Assembly (NCBI GenBank): GCA_024643825.1
Contig: JAHEME010000033.1
Location: 1-12,447, forward strand
Direction: 5' to 3'
Length of the DNA stretch: 12,447 nucleotides
DNA from: Chloroflexota bacterium
GTDB lineage: Bacteria; Chloroflexota; Anaerolineae; Aggregatilineales; UBA3940
Shown here: piece after piece, positions 5,626 through 12,447 of the stretch
How positions within the stretch are numbered: position 1 is the stretch's first letter
Layout: each line of letters opens with the position of its first letter
Made by a program: the position numbers and the translations under genes
Notes under the pieces: model-generated
What the model was told of the DNA's origin: nothing
The model's input: only the letters and a program-made list of their open reading frames with translations
Database searches by the model: none

Positions 5626-7257
5626 GTGTCAGAACCACGCCCTGAAGCGCCATCGCATCGCTGGTATCAAAGCGCCATCTTCTACGAACTGTACGTCCGC
5701 GCCTTCCGTGACTCGAACGGAGACGGGCATGGCGATCTGAGGGGCGTGATCGAGAAGCTGGACTATCTTCAGGAACTCGGCGTCGAGTGCATCTGGCTCC
5801 CGCCGATCTACCAATCGCCGCTGTTCGACGATGGCTATGATATTTCCGATTACTATGTCATTCATCCCGATTACGGCACGGAAGCCGACTTCGAGCAGGT
5901 GATCGTTGAAGCTCACGCGCGCGGGATGCGTGTCATCACCGATCTGGTGCTCAACCACACCTCCGATCAGCATCCCTGGTTCCTTGAGTCGCGTTCCTCG
6001 CGCACCTCGCCGAAGCGCGATTGGTATGTGTGGAGCGATACCGACGTGCGGTATATCGATACTCGGATCATCTTTCTGGACGTAGAAACCTCGAACTGGA
6101 CGTACGACGAGGCCACTGAGCAGTATTACTGGCACCGCTTCTACACGAGCCAGCCCGATCTCAACTACGATAACCCCGAAGTTCAGGATGCGATGAAGGC
6201 TGTCATGCAGTACTGGTTGGAGAAAGGCATCGACGGATTCCGCGTCGATGCCGTCCCCTACCTGTATGAGCGTGAAGGCACGAACTGCGAGAACCTCACC
6301 GAGACTCACGACTACAGCAAGCAGCTTCGCACCATGCTTGATGATCGGTGGCCCGATGCCATCATGCTCGCCGAAGCCAATCAGCCCCCCGCCGATGTCC
6401 GCGAGTACTTCGGCGATGGCGATGAGTTTCACATGGCCTTCCACTTCCCGCTGATGCCTCGCATCTTCATGGCTCTGGAGTTGGAGGAAGTTCGCCCCAT
6501 TCTGGAAGCGTTGGAGCGCACCCCCGCGATCCCCGATGGCACAGGCTGGTGTACGTTCCTGCGCAACCACGACGAACTCACGTTGGAGATGGTCACCGAA
6601 GAGGAGCGCCAGTGGATGTGGTCGGTGTATGCGCCCGAACCACGAATGCGTCTCAACCTTGGCATTCGACGACGCCTCGCCCCGCTGCTGGGCGGCAACC
6701 CACGCCGTATCATGCTCGCCAATCGCATCCTGTTCTCGCTCCCCGGCTCCCCGATCCTCTATTACGGAGACGAGATCGGCATGGGCGATGACATCGATCT
6801 GCCCGACCGTCACGGGGTGCGCACCCCCATGCAGTGGTCGGATGGCCTCAACGCTGGCTTCTCCGAGGCTCACCCCGCCGATCTGTATCTCCCCGTGATC
6901 AACGATGACACCTTTGGCATCGCCAGAGTCAACGTCGCCAGTCAACAAACCGATTCCGATTCCCTGTTTCAGCAAATGAAGCGGCTGATCGCCCTCGTGA
7001 AGCAGCACCGCCCCTACCTGACCGGCAGCGTCGCGTTCCTCAATGGCTTCGACCCGTCTGTACTGGCGGTTCGGCGCACCAGCGAGGCAGGCGATCTGGT
7101 CGCGCTGCATAACCTGAGTGCCCGCCCGCTTGCCTTCGATCTCCCTGCACCCATCGGGGGTATGACCCCCATTGACTACCCTGAATCAGGTGGTCGCCTG
7201 GAGTCCTCGCGTGCCGAACTTGATCCGTACGGCAGTCTGTTCTTCCTGCGATCCTGA
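5626..7257 (+). CDS. treS: Trehalose synthase / maltose alpha-D-glucosyltransferase (GH13)
   Basis: TreS interconverts maltose and trehalose by intramolecular transglucosylation, in the cytosol. The 543-residue protein carries GH13 catalytic residues: nucleophile D208 in GFRVDAVPYL, acid/base E250 in LAEANQ, and D316 in RNHDELT. Features specific to TreS rather than other amylases include YVWSDTD (134-140), LDVETSNWTYDE (151-162), QPDLNYDNPEV (176-186), EGTNCENL (217-224) and FGDGDEFHMAFHFPLMPR (262-279). The length matches stand-alone TreS; no maltokinase domain is fused and no pep2/mak gene is visible. GTG 5626 is chosen because GAGGA (5613-5617) lies 8 bases upstream and the protein then starts just before WYQSAIFYELYVRAF. 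A longer open frame from 5476 is an overlap with the aminotransferase and has unnatural Arg-rich sequence. The stop is only 13 bases before the greA promoter; no terminator hairpin is visible. Confidence 0.93.
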   Translation: MSEPRPEAPSHRWYQSAIFYELYVRAFRDSNGDGHGDLRGVIEKLDYLQELGVECIWLPPIYQSPLFDDGYDISDYYVIHPDYGTEADFEQVIVEAHARGMRVITDLVLNHTSDQHPWFLESRSSRTSPKRDWYVWSDTDVRYIDTRIIFLDVETSNWTYDEATEQYYWHRFYTSQPDLNYDNPEVQDAMKAVMQYWLEKGIDGFRVDAVPYLYEREGTNCENLTETHDYSKQLRTMLDDRWPDAIMLAEANQPPADVREYFGDGDEFHMAFHFPLMPRIFMALELEEVRPILEALERTPAIPDGTGWCTFLRNHDELTLEMVTEEERQWMWSVYAPEPRMRLNLGIRRRLAPLLGGNPRRIMLANRILFSLPGSPILYYGDEIGMGDDIDLPDRHGVRTPMQWSDGLNAGFSEAHPADLYLPVINDDTFGIARVNVASQQTDSDSLFQQMKRLIALVKQHRPYLTGSVAFLNGFDPSVLAVRRTSEAGDLVALHNLSARPLAFDLPAPIGGMTPIDYPESGGRLESSRAELDPYGSLFFLRS

Positions 7258-7270
7258 TCGGAAAATTGTC

Positions 7271-7299
7271 TTTACACTCGATCTCGTTTGTGCTAAAAT
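7271..7299 (+). promoter_or_regulatory. Strong predicted sigma70 promoter of greA, extended -10
   Basis: TTTACA (7271-7276) and TAAAAT (7294-7299) match the consensus hexamers at 5/6 each, with a 17-base spacer and a TG at 7291-7292 forming an extended -10. The region just downstream is AT-rich. Transcription would start near 7306, leaving a leader of about 140 nt before greA. This is the best promoter match I found in the window. Confidence 0.7.
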
Positions 7300-7348
7300 A
7301 TGCTTAATTAACTGAGATAGTATCCAGGGCTGTAGGTGGCAGCATAGG

Positions 7349-7374
7349 AACTGGGCGCAAGCTCAGTTTTCTGT
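7349..7374 (+). terminator. Terminator-like hairpin in the greA leader (possible attenuator)
   Basis: AACTGGGC (7349-7356) pairs with GCTCAGTT (7361-7368) across a GCAA tetraloop of the stable GNRA type; seven pairs are Watson-Crick and one is G-U. It runs into the T-rich tail TTTTCTGTT. Located about 45-65 nt after the predicted start site and before greA, it could stop part of the transcripts early. An alternative fold is possible: CCAG (7324-7327) can pair with CTGG (7351-7354), enclosing a GCTG/CAGC stem (7329-7332/7340-7343), which would disrupt the terminator stem. Attenuation is inferred. Confidence 0.45.
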
Positions 7375-7395
7375 TCATAAAGCGTCGAAAGAATC

Positions 7396-7425
7396 ATGGA
7401 ACCACCACCCTGGTGGTTCGTCTAG
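7396..7425 (+). CDS. Possible 9-codon leader peptide MEPPPWWFV upstream of greA
   Basis: ATG 7396 to TAG 7423-7425 encodes nine residues with three consecutive prolines, then two tryptophans and a phenylalanine. The codons for EPPPWWF coincide exactly with a perfect hairpin (7399-7419). The only ribosome-site candidate is a weak GAAAGA (7387-7392) close to the ATG. Polyproline is a known ribosome-stalling context, so a regulatory leader peptide is conceivable. A chance frame produced by the hairpin is equally plausible. Confidence 0.15.
   Translation: MEPPPWWFV
7399..7419 (+). repeat. Perfect hairpin in greA leader
   Basis: GAACCACCA (7399-7407) and TGGTGGTTC (7411-7419) are exact reverse complements with a CCC loop, 30 bases before the greA start codon. 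No T tract follows (GTCTAGACC, which includes the 8-base palindrome at 7420-7427), so it is not an intrinsic terminator. It leaves the greA ribosome site (GGAG, 7440-7443) free. It could be an mRNA stabiliser or protein-binding element. Confidence 0.6.
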
Positions 7426-7448
7426 ACCCCTAATCAGATGGAGTAGCA

Positions 7449-7925
7449 ATGGAAAACCAGGTTGTCCATCTAACACGAGACGGATTTCAGAAGTTTGAAT
7501 CCGAGCTGAACTATTTACGGAGCGTCCGGCGTGGCGAGCTTGCCGAACGGCTGCGTCTGGCCCTGGAAGAAGGCGGTGATCTCGTTGAGAATGCCGAGTT
7601 TGAGGACGCCAAGAATGAACAGGCATTTGTTGAGGGGCGAATTCAGTATCTGGAGATGCTGCTGAACCGTGCGGAGATCATGGAAGATAATGAAACTGCG
7701 GCCTCCGGTATAGTTGGTTTGAACAGCGTTGTCACCGTTCAAGAGGAGGGCGAAAAGCCAGAGAAATTCCACATTGTGGGCGCAGCAGAAGCCGATCCTC
7801 TGCTTGGTCGCATCAGTGATGTCTCTCCGCTGGGGCGCGCATTGATCAACCATAAGGTGGGCGATAAAGTCGTCGTCAGTGCACCGGACGGTTCCTTTAC
7901 CTATAAGATCGTGGCTGTCGAATAA
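7449..7925 (+). CDS. greA: Transcription elongation factor GreA
   Basis: GreA enters the RNA polymerase secondary channel and stimulates cleavage of backtracked transcripts. The 158-residue length is normal. The N-terminal coiled coil (about 1-80) carries the tip motif GGDLVENAEFEDAKNEQ (42-58), whose acidic residues D44 and E47 correspond to D41 and E44 of E. coli GreA. The C-terminal FKBP-like domain (about 85-158) includes the typical VGAAEADPLLGRISDVSPLGRAL segment near residues 114-137. ATG 7449 has GGAG (7440-7443) 5 bases upstream. The gene has its own promoter and a structured leader, and ends 11 bases before a strong terminator. lysS follows on the same strand. Confidence 0.96.
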   Translation: MENQVVHLTRDGFQKFESELNYLRSVRRGELAERLRLALEEGGDLVENAEFEDAKNEQAFVEGRIQYLEMLLNRAEIMEDNETAASGIVGLNSVVTVQEEGEKPEKFHIVGAAEADPLLGRISDVSPLGRALINHKVGDKVVVSAPDGSFTYKIVAVE

Positions 7926-7936
7926 GATTCCCGGAT

Positions 7937-7971
7937 ACAACGGCTGGGATCGCCAGCCGTTGTTCGTTTTT
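7937..7971 (+). terminator. Intrinsic terminator of greA
   Basis: ACAACGGCTGG (7937-7947) and CCAGCCGTTGT (7953-7963) form a perfect 11-bp GC-rich stem with a 5-base loop (GATCG), followed by TCG and TTTTT (7967-7971). The T run is only on the plus-strand side, so it acts on greA transcripts. It ends 26 bases before the lysS start codon, where no separate promoter can fit downstream of it. Confidence 0.9.
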
Positions 7972-7997
7972 CACCTCATCACTCAGAAAGTTCCTCC

Positions 7998-9533
7998 GTG
8001 TGGCAGCCTGAAAATAACGTCGAAAAAGATCGCAAAGAGAAGCTCGACCGCCTGCGTGCCAATGGCATTGAGGCCTATCCACATACCAGCAGTCGAACTC
8101 ACAGCATCGCGGATGCGATAGCGGCATTTGAGGCCGTCGAAGGCCCGGATCCGGAGCATGGAGCATCCGAGGCTGTGCTGGTGACGGTTGCCGGGCGGGT
8201 TATGTCGCACCGACCGCAGGGCAAGTCCTCGTGGGCGCACATCGAAGATGCAACCGGGCGCGTGCAGGTCTGGGTCAAGCAGGATGCGGTGGGCGAAGAC
8301 GCCCACCGGATGTTTGACGACGACCTCGACCTGTTCGACTTCATCGAAGTGACCGGAACGATGATGCGTACCCGTCGGGGCGAAGTCACCGTGCTCGCCG
8401 AATCGGTGCGCCTGCTGGCGAAGAGCCTCAGCCCGCTGCCAGTGGTCAAGGAGCGCAAGCTCGATGATGGGACGGTAGAGCGTTACGGTGGCTTCACTGA
8501 CCCCGAAGAACGCTACCGCCAGCGGTATGCTGATCTGGCAGTCAACCTGGAGGTGCGCGAGATCTTCCGGGCACGTGCCCGAACGATCCGCGCGCTGCGC
8601 GATTTCTTCGACGGGGACGGCTTCCTCGAAGTCGAGACTCCCATCCTTCAGCCGATCTATGGCGGAGCAGCGGCCCGACCCTTCACCACCCATCACAACC
8701 AGCTAAAGCAGGAGTTGTACCTGCGCATAAGCTTTGAACTGTATCTCAAGCGGCTGCTGGTAGGCGGCATCGATGCGGTGTACGAGATCGGGAGGGACTT
8801 CCGCAACGAGGGTGTGGATCGCACCCATAACCCGGAGTTCACCCAGATCGAGTTCTACAAGGCCTATATCGACTATCATGGAGTGATGGCGATCAGCGAA
8901 CGGATGCTCAAGTTTGTGGCAAACGCCGTGCTGGGAACCGATCAGGTGGTGTTTCAGGGCAGCACCATCGATCTTTCCAAACCGTGGGAACGGGTGACTC
9001 TGCGAGATGCGATCCGCGAGATGAGCGGCATCGACTATGCTCAGTACCCGGATGCCGAGTCGCTGGCCCGCGTGATGCAGGAGAAGGGCAAACGCCCCGA
9101 TCCGGGGAGCACCTGGGGCAAGTTGGTCGATTCGCTGCTGGGGACGGATGTGCAGCCCCATCTGATTCAACCGACCTTCATCACCGAATACCCCCGCGAC
9201 ATCAGCCCCCTGGCGAAGATGAAGCCCGATGACCCGATGCACGTGGAACGCTTTGAGTTCTTCATCGGCGGCATGGAGATGGGCAACGCCTTCACCGAGA
9301 TCAACGATCCCCTCGATCAGGAACAACGATTCCTCGATATGGGGCGGTTGTATGCCGCCGATAGCGAAGAGACTCATCCAGTGGACGACGATTATCTCCG
9401 GGCCATGCGCTACGGCATGCCGCCGAACGGTGGGTTTGGAATGGGTGTGGATCGGCTGGTGATGCTGCTTACAGATACGCCCAACATTCGGGAAGTGCTG
9501 CTGTTCCCGGCATTACGTCCTCGCGACGAATAA
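7998..9533 (+). CDS. lysS: Lysyl-tRNA synthetase, class II
   Basis: LysRS charges tRNA-Lys with lysine using ATP. The 511-residue protein has an N-terminal OB-fold anticodon-binding domain (about 60-145, VAGRVMSHRPQGKSSWAHIE), a linker with the class II LysRS signature YRQRYADLAVN (173-183), motif 2 (YEIGRDFRNEG, 262-272, followed by THNPEFTQIEFYKAY) and motif 3 (GFGMGVDRLVMLLTD, near the C-terminus). Length and domain order are those of bacterial LysS. The residues KERKLDDGTVERYGGF (151-166) make a slightly longer linker than in E. coli. GTG 7998 gives the usual N-terminus (RKEKLDRLRANGIEAYP); its ribosome site is weak (AGAAAG about 8 bases upstream). Adjacency to greA is also seen in other bacteria, from general knowledge. 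Because the greA terminator lies just upstream, expression must come from read-through or from a promoter inside greA. Confidence 0.96.
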   Translation: MWQPENNVEKDRKEKLDRLRANGIEAYPHTSSRTHSIADAIAAFEAVEGPDPEHGASEAVLVTVAGRVMSHRPQGKSSWAHIEDATGRVQVWVKQDAVGEDAHRMFDDDLDLFDFIEVTGTMMRTRRGEVTVLAESVRLLAKSLSPLPVVKERKLDDGTVERYGGFTDPEERYRQRYADLAVNLEVREIFRARARTIRALRDFFDGDGFLEVETPILQPIYGGAAARPFTTHHNQLKQELYLRISFELYLKRLLVGGIDAVYEIGRDFRNEGVDRTHNPEFTQIEFYKAYIDYHGVMAISERMLKFVANAVLGTDQVVFQGSTIDLSKPWERVTLRDAIREMSGIDYAQYPDAESLARVMQEKGKRPDPGSTWGKLVDSLLGTDVQPHLIQPTFITEYPRDISPLAKMKPDDPMHVERFEFFIGGMEMGNAFTEINDPLDQEQRFLDMGRLYAADSEETHPVDDDYLRAMRYGMPPNGGFGMGVDRLVMLLTDTPNIREVLLFPALRPRDE

Positions 9534-9590
9534 GCCGCGAAGTCCCCTCATCCGCTTTCAGACGATGGCAGCGCAGCATCTCTGCGAGTC

Positions 9591-9629
9591 CCTTCGGTGG
9601 GTTAGCCTCAATGCGCTCCTACCCGAAGG
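9591..9629 (+). terminator. Weak bulged hairpin, possible lysS terminator
   Basis: CCTTCGG...GT (9591-9602) can pair with ACCCGAAGG (9621-9629) to give nine base pairs with a 3-base bulge and an 18-base loop. It is followed by the pyrimidine-rich TGTTCCTTCTTCG, not a real T run. It lies 58 bases after the lysS stop. Its size and position fit a weak terminator, but the large loop makes this uncertain. Confidence 0.25.
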
Positions 9630-9685
9630 TGTTCCTTCTTCGTTACATCATCCAATCTGTGTTCTACTGAAACTGGCTACAAACG

Positions 9686-9695
9686 CCTTCGAAGG
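9686..9695. promoter_or_regulatory. Palindrome CCTTCGAAGG upstream of metalloprotease gene
   Basis: This is a perfect 10-base palindrome, 72 bases before the protease start codon and about 23 bases upstream of a TTATTAT element. A dimeric regulator could bind here, but a 10-base palindrome can also occur by chance. Confidence 0.2.
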
Positions 9696-9767
9696 TAGCA
9701 TTTTCTCGCCCGGTGGCTTATTATGACTTCGCCTTGTTTGATGCGAGTTTCTTGGTAAGGAATCGAT

Positions 9768-11816
9768 ATGCGCACCCGACTTATTGGTACTCTGCTGGTT
9801 CTCCCTCTGGTGCTTGCCGCGCTGACGATCAACACACACCCCGCACAGGCACGCGGCGGTCACGTCCCCGGTCAGCGTCCCAACCTCCCCAACGAGCAAA
9901 CCTTCGGCACCGAGCACTTCGTGATTCACTATGCGCCGGGCGGGGCTGACGGAGTCCCACTGGCAGACGCCGACTCAAGCGGAACGCCCGATTACATCGA
10001 AAACGTGGCGGATGCGCTGGAGAATGCCTGGGATGTCGAGATCAACCAGTTTGGGTGGTCGCCTCCTCCGGGGGATGGAACACTGGGCGGGGATGATCGC
10101 ATTGATGTGTATCTGGAAGACATCCTCAAAGATGGCTATGCCGGATACTCCGATTCGGAGGGCGGCTATGTCGGCGATAACCCCAACTCGTCAGAGTCTG
10201 AACGCCGCGCAGCCTTCAGCTACCTGGGCCTCGATAACGATTACGCAGGCGTCGAAGAGGTAGGCCGTGACGAGACCTCCCTCCAACTCATGCAAACCAC
10301 TGTGGCCCATGAACTCAACCACGTCATTCAGGCAGGTTATGATGGCTTCGAGCAGCAGTTCTGGCTGTACGAATCGACCGCTACCTGGATGGAAGACGAA
10401 GTCCACCCGGACATCAACGATGGCGTGTATTACCTCTCTGACGTATTCGACGAACCCGACATCTGTCTGGTCGCCGAGCAGGGCTGGTACGCCAACTGGC
10501 TCCTTCTGCGCCTGATCTCCGAACGCTACGGGCGCGATACGATCCGCACCATCTGGGAAAACACCCGTTTTCTGGATGGCTTCGCTGCCATCGATGAGAC
10601 GCTCGCCGTATACGGCAGCTCGCTCGATGATGCAGTGCGCGATTACGGAGTCGCCATGCTCCTGCGGGATTATCAGGAGGGCGCACTCTACCCGGCGGTA
10701 TTCGTCGAAGGCACAGCCACCGAAGGTACATTCACCCCCCCGGACGGGGTGCAGAGTCTGGGCGTCGATTACGTGCGTCTTTCCAGCACGGGTATTGTCG
10801 AAGTTTCGCTGGAAAACGCCCAGCCCGATCTGACCGTGCGCGTGGTCGTGATCCGGGGCACGTCTGCCGATGTGTTCGACGGCGATGGGCGCACCCTCAC
10901 CGTAGACCTGACCGGAGCCGATCACGCCTTTGCCCTGATTCAAAATAGTGCCCGTACATCGGAAGAAGATTCCTGCCAGTACCTTGGATACTCGCTCAGG
11001 CTGAGTGCATCGGGTAGCGCGCTGACTCCGGCATCTGGCACAGCTTCCGCCGCCAATTTCGGCACGCCCGTCGTACAGGCTGATCCCGGCAGTCTGGCCC
11101 CCATCCCGGAGCAGCCCTTCACGGGCGGCGGCGGCGAGTTCTCGAACTCAGCCACCAGCCTGAACGTATCCTTCGATCCCGTCATCCCAACCGCACCACC
11201 AGCGGGCTATACCTTCGATACCGCCTACATCATGTCGGAATCCGACTTCGGCGGCAGCGCCGACTATTACATCCCCGGCGGCGGCGAATCAGCCAATTAC
11301 GACTATCTCGATTCGGACAATAACTGGCTGAGTATCACCGAGAGCCTCAGCCCCTACACCACCCTCGACGAATGGTTGACAGACGTAGCCTACGACTCCC
11401 CCGGCAGCCGCATTGAGGTTGCTGGCGTGGACGTTCTCCTCGAAGACCTCGGCGATGCCAGCGGCCCCTGGTGGAGCGCCACCTTCATCTACAATGGCCT
11501 GTTCTATGTCGTCGATGGCGATCACGATGAAGAGGCTGTCCGGGGGCTGGTAGCCGCCATTATCGCGACGGCTTCCGAGCCAGACGCGCCTCCCACCCAG
11601 CCAACGCCAGAGCCTACGCCAGCCCTTGTGCCCGAAAATCCACCCGCAGTCCCAACGGACGACATCGTACGTCCAGAGGATTGGCTTACCCCGGAAATCA
11701 TGGCCCTGATGGGCGGCACAACGTGCCTGTTCTGCGGCGGCGGGCTGTGCCTGCTCGCTGGCATCGTGGCGCTGGTTGCCATCCTCATCCGTCGTCAGCG
11801 GAGATCGGCCTCCTGA
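9768..11816 (+). CDS. Exported MXAN_6640-type putative metalloprotease with C-terminal membrane anchor
   Basis: This 682-residue protein begins with a signal peptide (MRTRL, hydrophobic core 6-20, likely cleavage after AQA near residue 28). Residues about 45-230 match MXAN_6640-family putative metalloproteases: DADSSGTPDYIENVADALEN (67-86), RIDVYLED (111-118) and VAHELNHVIQAGY (179-191). H181, E182 and H185 form HExxH, and E202 in YESTATWMEDE is the probable third zinc ligand. A second beta-rich region (about 470-600, ending in WWSATFIYNGLFYVVDGDHDEEAVRGL) resembles RseB/DUF4367-type modules. A Pro/Thr linker (about 609-630) leads to a C-terminal helix (653-674) with three cysteines (653, 656, 661) and the basic tail RRQRRSAS. 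It should be held on the outer face of the membrane. AAGGAA (9757-9762) supports the ATG. Its TGA overlaps the next ATG by one base. Proteolytic activity and substrate are inferred. Confidence 0.75.
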   Translation: MRTRLIGTLLVLPLVLAALTINTHPAQARGGHVPGQRPNLPNEQTFGTEHFVIHYAPGGADGVPLADADSSGTPDYIENVADALENAWDVEINQFGWSPPPGDGTLGGDDRIDVYLEDILKDGYAGYSDSEGGYVGDNPNSSESERRAAFSYLGLDNDYAGVEEVGRDETSLQLMQTTVAHELNHVIQAGYDGFEQQFWLYESTATWMEDEVHPDINDGVYYLSDVFDEPDICLVAEQGWYANWLLLRLISERYGRDTIRTIWENTRFLDGFAAIDETLAVYGSSLDDAVRDYGVAMLLRDYQEGALYPAVFVEGTATEGTFTPPDGVQSLGVDYVRLSSTGIVEVSLENAQPDLTVRVVVIRGTSADVFDGDGRTLTVDLTGADHAFALIQNSARTSEEDSCQYLGYSLRLSASGSALTPASGTASAANFGTPVVQADPGSLAPIPEQPFTGGGGEFSNSATSLNVSFDPVIPTAPPAGYTFDTAYIMSESDFGGSADYYIPGGGESANYDYLDSDNNWLSITESLSPYTTLDEWLTDVAYDSPGSRIEVAGVDVLLEDLGDASGPWWSATFIYNGLFYVVDGDHDEEAVRGLVAAIIATASEPDAPPTQPTPEPTPALVPENPPAVPTDDIVRPEDWLTPEIMALMGGTTCLFCGGGLCLLAGIVALVAILIRRQRRSAS

Positions 11817-12447
11817 TGCGAACCCGGTTTGCAAGTGGGATCACCCACCGCCGCACAATTACCGGAATCTTGTTCGCGTCGTTCTTCACCCTGGGGCTAA
11901 CCATCCCCCTGCTGGGAGTGACGATTCAAGACCTGGCAGCCCGTTTTCAGGTTCCGGTGCAGAATGCGGGCCAGTTTCAAACAGCGATGTCCGTAGGCGC
12001 GGTGTTGACGTCCGTCTTTGTCGGGCGGCTGTATGACCGTTTTAACGCTCGTGCCGTCCTCCCGGTCGGCACGGGTCTGCTGGCGCTGGCGATGTCCGGG
12101 TTCTATTTCGCCTGGGATCCCCTGAGTGGGATGATCAGTGCGGCGCTGCTGGGGGTTGGATTCGTCTTTCTCCTGCTGGGGCCTAACATCCTGATCACGC
12201 GCCTCAACCCGGAGAATGCTGCCGGATCGCTCAACGCACTGAATTTTAGCTATGGTGTAGGCGCGATCCTTGCGCCGCAGTTGGTGACCCTGAGTCTCCT
12301 TCTGCACGACGCGCGGCTGGCCTATCTATTCGCGGCGGCGGTCGTCGGGCTGATGACTATCCCTCTTGCCTTCGTTCACATCGCCCCGCCGCCCAGCACC
12401 TCAGATGACTCCACACCACGCTCAAAGTTGAGCCTCGCTGCGCTCCT
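11816..12447 (+). CDS. MFS transporter, N-terminal part (runs off the window)
   Basis: The first 210 codons of a major facilitator superfamily protein are present; the window ends before the stop. Six hydrophobic segments are visible (about 16-36, 53-72, 80-98, 105-128, 142-163 and 168-189), as expected for the first MFS half. The loop between segments 2 and 3 carries GRLYDRFNAR (70-79), which matches MFS motif A (GxLxDRxGRR) apart from the second-last glycine. The segment NPENAAGSLNALNFSYGVGA (131-150) is of the type seen in sugar or drug MFS proteins, but the substrate cannot be told. The end of the fragment is the hydrophilic central loop. ATG 11816-11818 shares its A with the TGA stop of the metalloprotease gene, which implies translational coupling in one operon. 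Confidence 0.85.
   Translation, partial: MRTRFASGITHRRTITGILFASFFTLGLTIPLLGVTIQDLAARFQVPVQNAGQFQTAMSVGAVLTSVFVGRLYDRFNARAVLPVGTGLLALAMSGFYFAWDPLSGMISAALLGVGFVFLLLGPNILITRLNPENAAGSLNALNFSYGVGAILAPQLVTLSLLLHDARLAYLFAAAVVGLMTIPLAFVHIAPPPSTSDDSTPRSKLSLAAL

Larger units (their letters stand above)
9534..9767. other. Intergenic region lysS to metalloprotease
   Basis: These 234 bases carry no gene or tRNA that I can recognise. They hold a bulged inverted repeat (9591-9629) that may end lysS transcription and a 10-base palindrome CCTTCGAAGG (9686-9695). A TTATTAT stretch (9718-9724) could be a -10 element for the protease gene, but no good -35 lies 17 bases upstream, so no promoter is called. The protease ribosome site AAGGAA is at 9757-9762. 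Confidence 0.5.

Noticed and set aside
5629..7110. A 493-codon open frame on the minus strand across treS.
   Set aside because: It is antisense to a clearly conserved enzyme, has no recognisable domain, and long antisense frames are common in GC-rich coding DNA.
7306..7448. T-box or TPP riboswitch in the greA leader (a CTGAGA and a TGG-rich stretch caught the eye).
   Set aside because: The conserved T-box bulge sequence and the second conserved TPP half are missing, and greA is not a usual target of either.
9534..9767. tRNA or small RNA gene after lysS.
   Set aside because: No cloverleaf, T-loop consensus or acceptor-stem pairing could be found; only weak hairpins are present.

Overview
The window looks like chromosomal DNA from a GC-rich bacterium, most plausibly a member of the Chloroflexota (Anaerolineae-like). 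The grounds are indirect: Thr/Pro-rich linkers in exported proteins, a large exported MXAN_6640-type metalloprotease, and the general flavour of the protein sequences. No marker gene fixes the taxon. Genes are densely packed, and no phage, insertion sequence, CRISPR array, rRNA or tRNA is visible.

Layout. Bases 1-1073 (+): the 3' end of surE, then a DUF4380-like, galactose-mutarotase-fold protein. These face, across a strong inverted repeat (1084-1115), a three-gene minus-strand operon that reads 4003 to 1114: a membrane-anchored FMN-binding protein with an SGAT flavinylation site, an ApbE-type FMN transferase, and an NqrB/RnfD-like membrane domain fused to a cytosolic ferredoxin-reductase-like (FAD/NAD(P)H) domain. 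A 253-base divergent region (4004-4256) separates this operon from a plus-strand pair: a class III aminotransferase and a trehalose synthase (treS). Next comes greA, with a promoter and a structured leader of about 140 nt holding a terminator-like hairpin and a second hairpin that coincides with a 9-codon micro-ORF. greA ends in a near-perfect intrinsic terminator, followed 26 nt later by lysS. The window closes with an exported, C-terminally anchored metalloprotease and the first 210 codons of an MFS transporter whose start overlaps the protease stop.

How genes work together. The minus-strand operon is the most interesting part. It encodes a compact, apparently iron-sulfur-free route that could carry electrons from cytosolic NAD(P)H through FAD and a flavin-type membrane domain to a covalently flavinylated domain outside the membrane, together with the enzyme that attaches the FMN. 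This fits the broad class of extracytosolic flavinylation systems but is smaller than Rnf or Nqr; the final electron acceptor is not encoded here. The FMN-binding protein and ApbE lie in the same reading frame separated by a single TAG, and ApbE has no signal peptide, which raises the question of where flavinylation occurs.

The treS pair is probably metabolic (trehalose/maltose interconversion and an amino-group transfer of unknown substrate). greA and lysS are housekeeping genes of transcription and translation.
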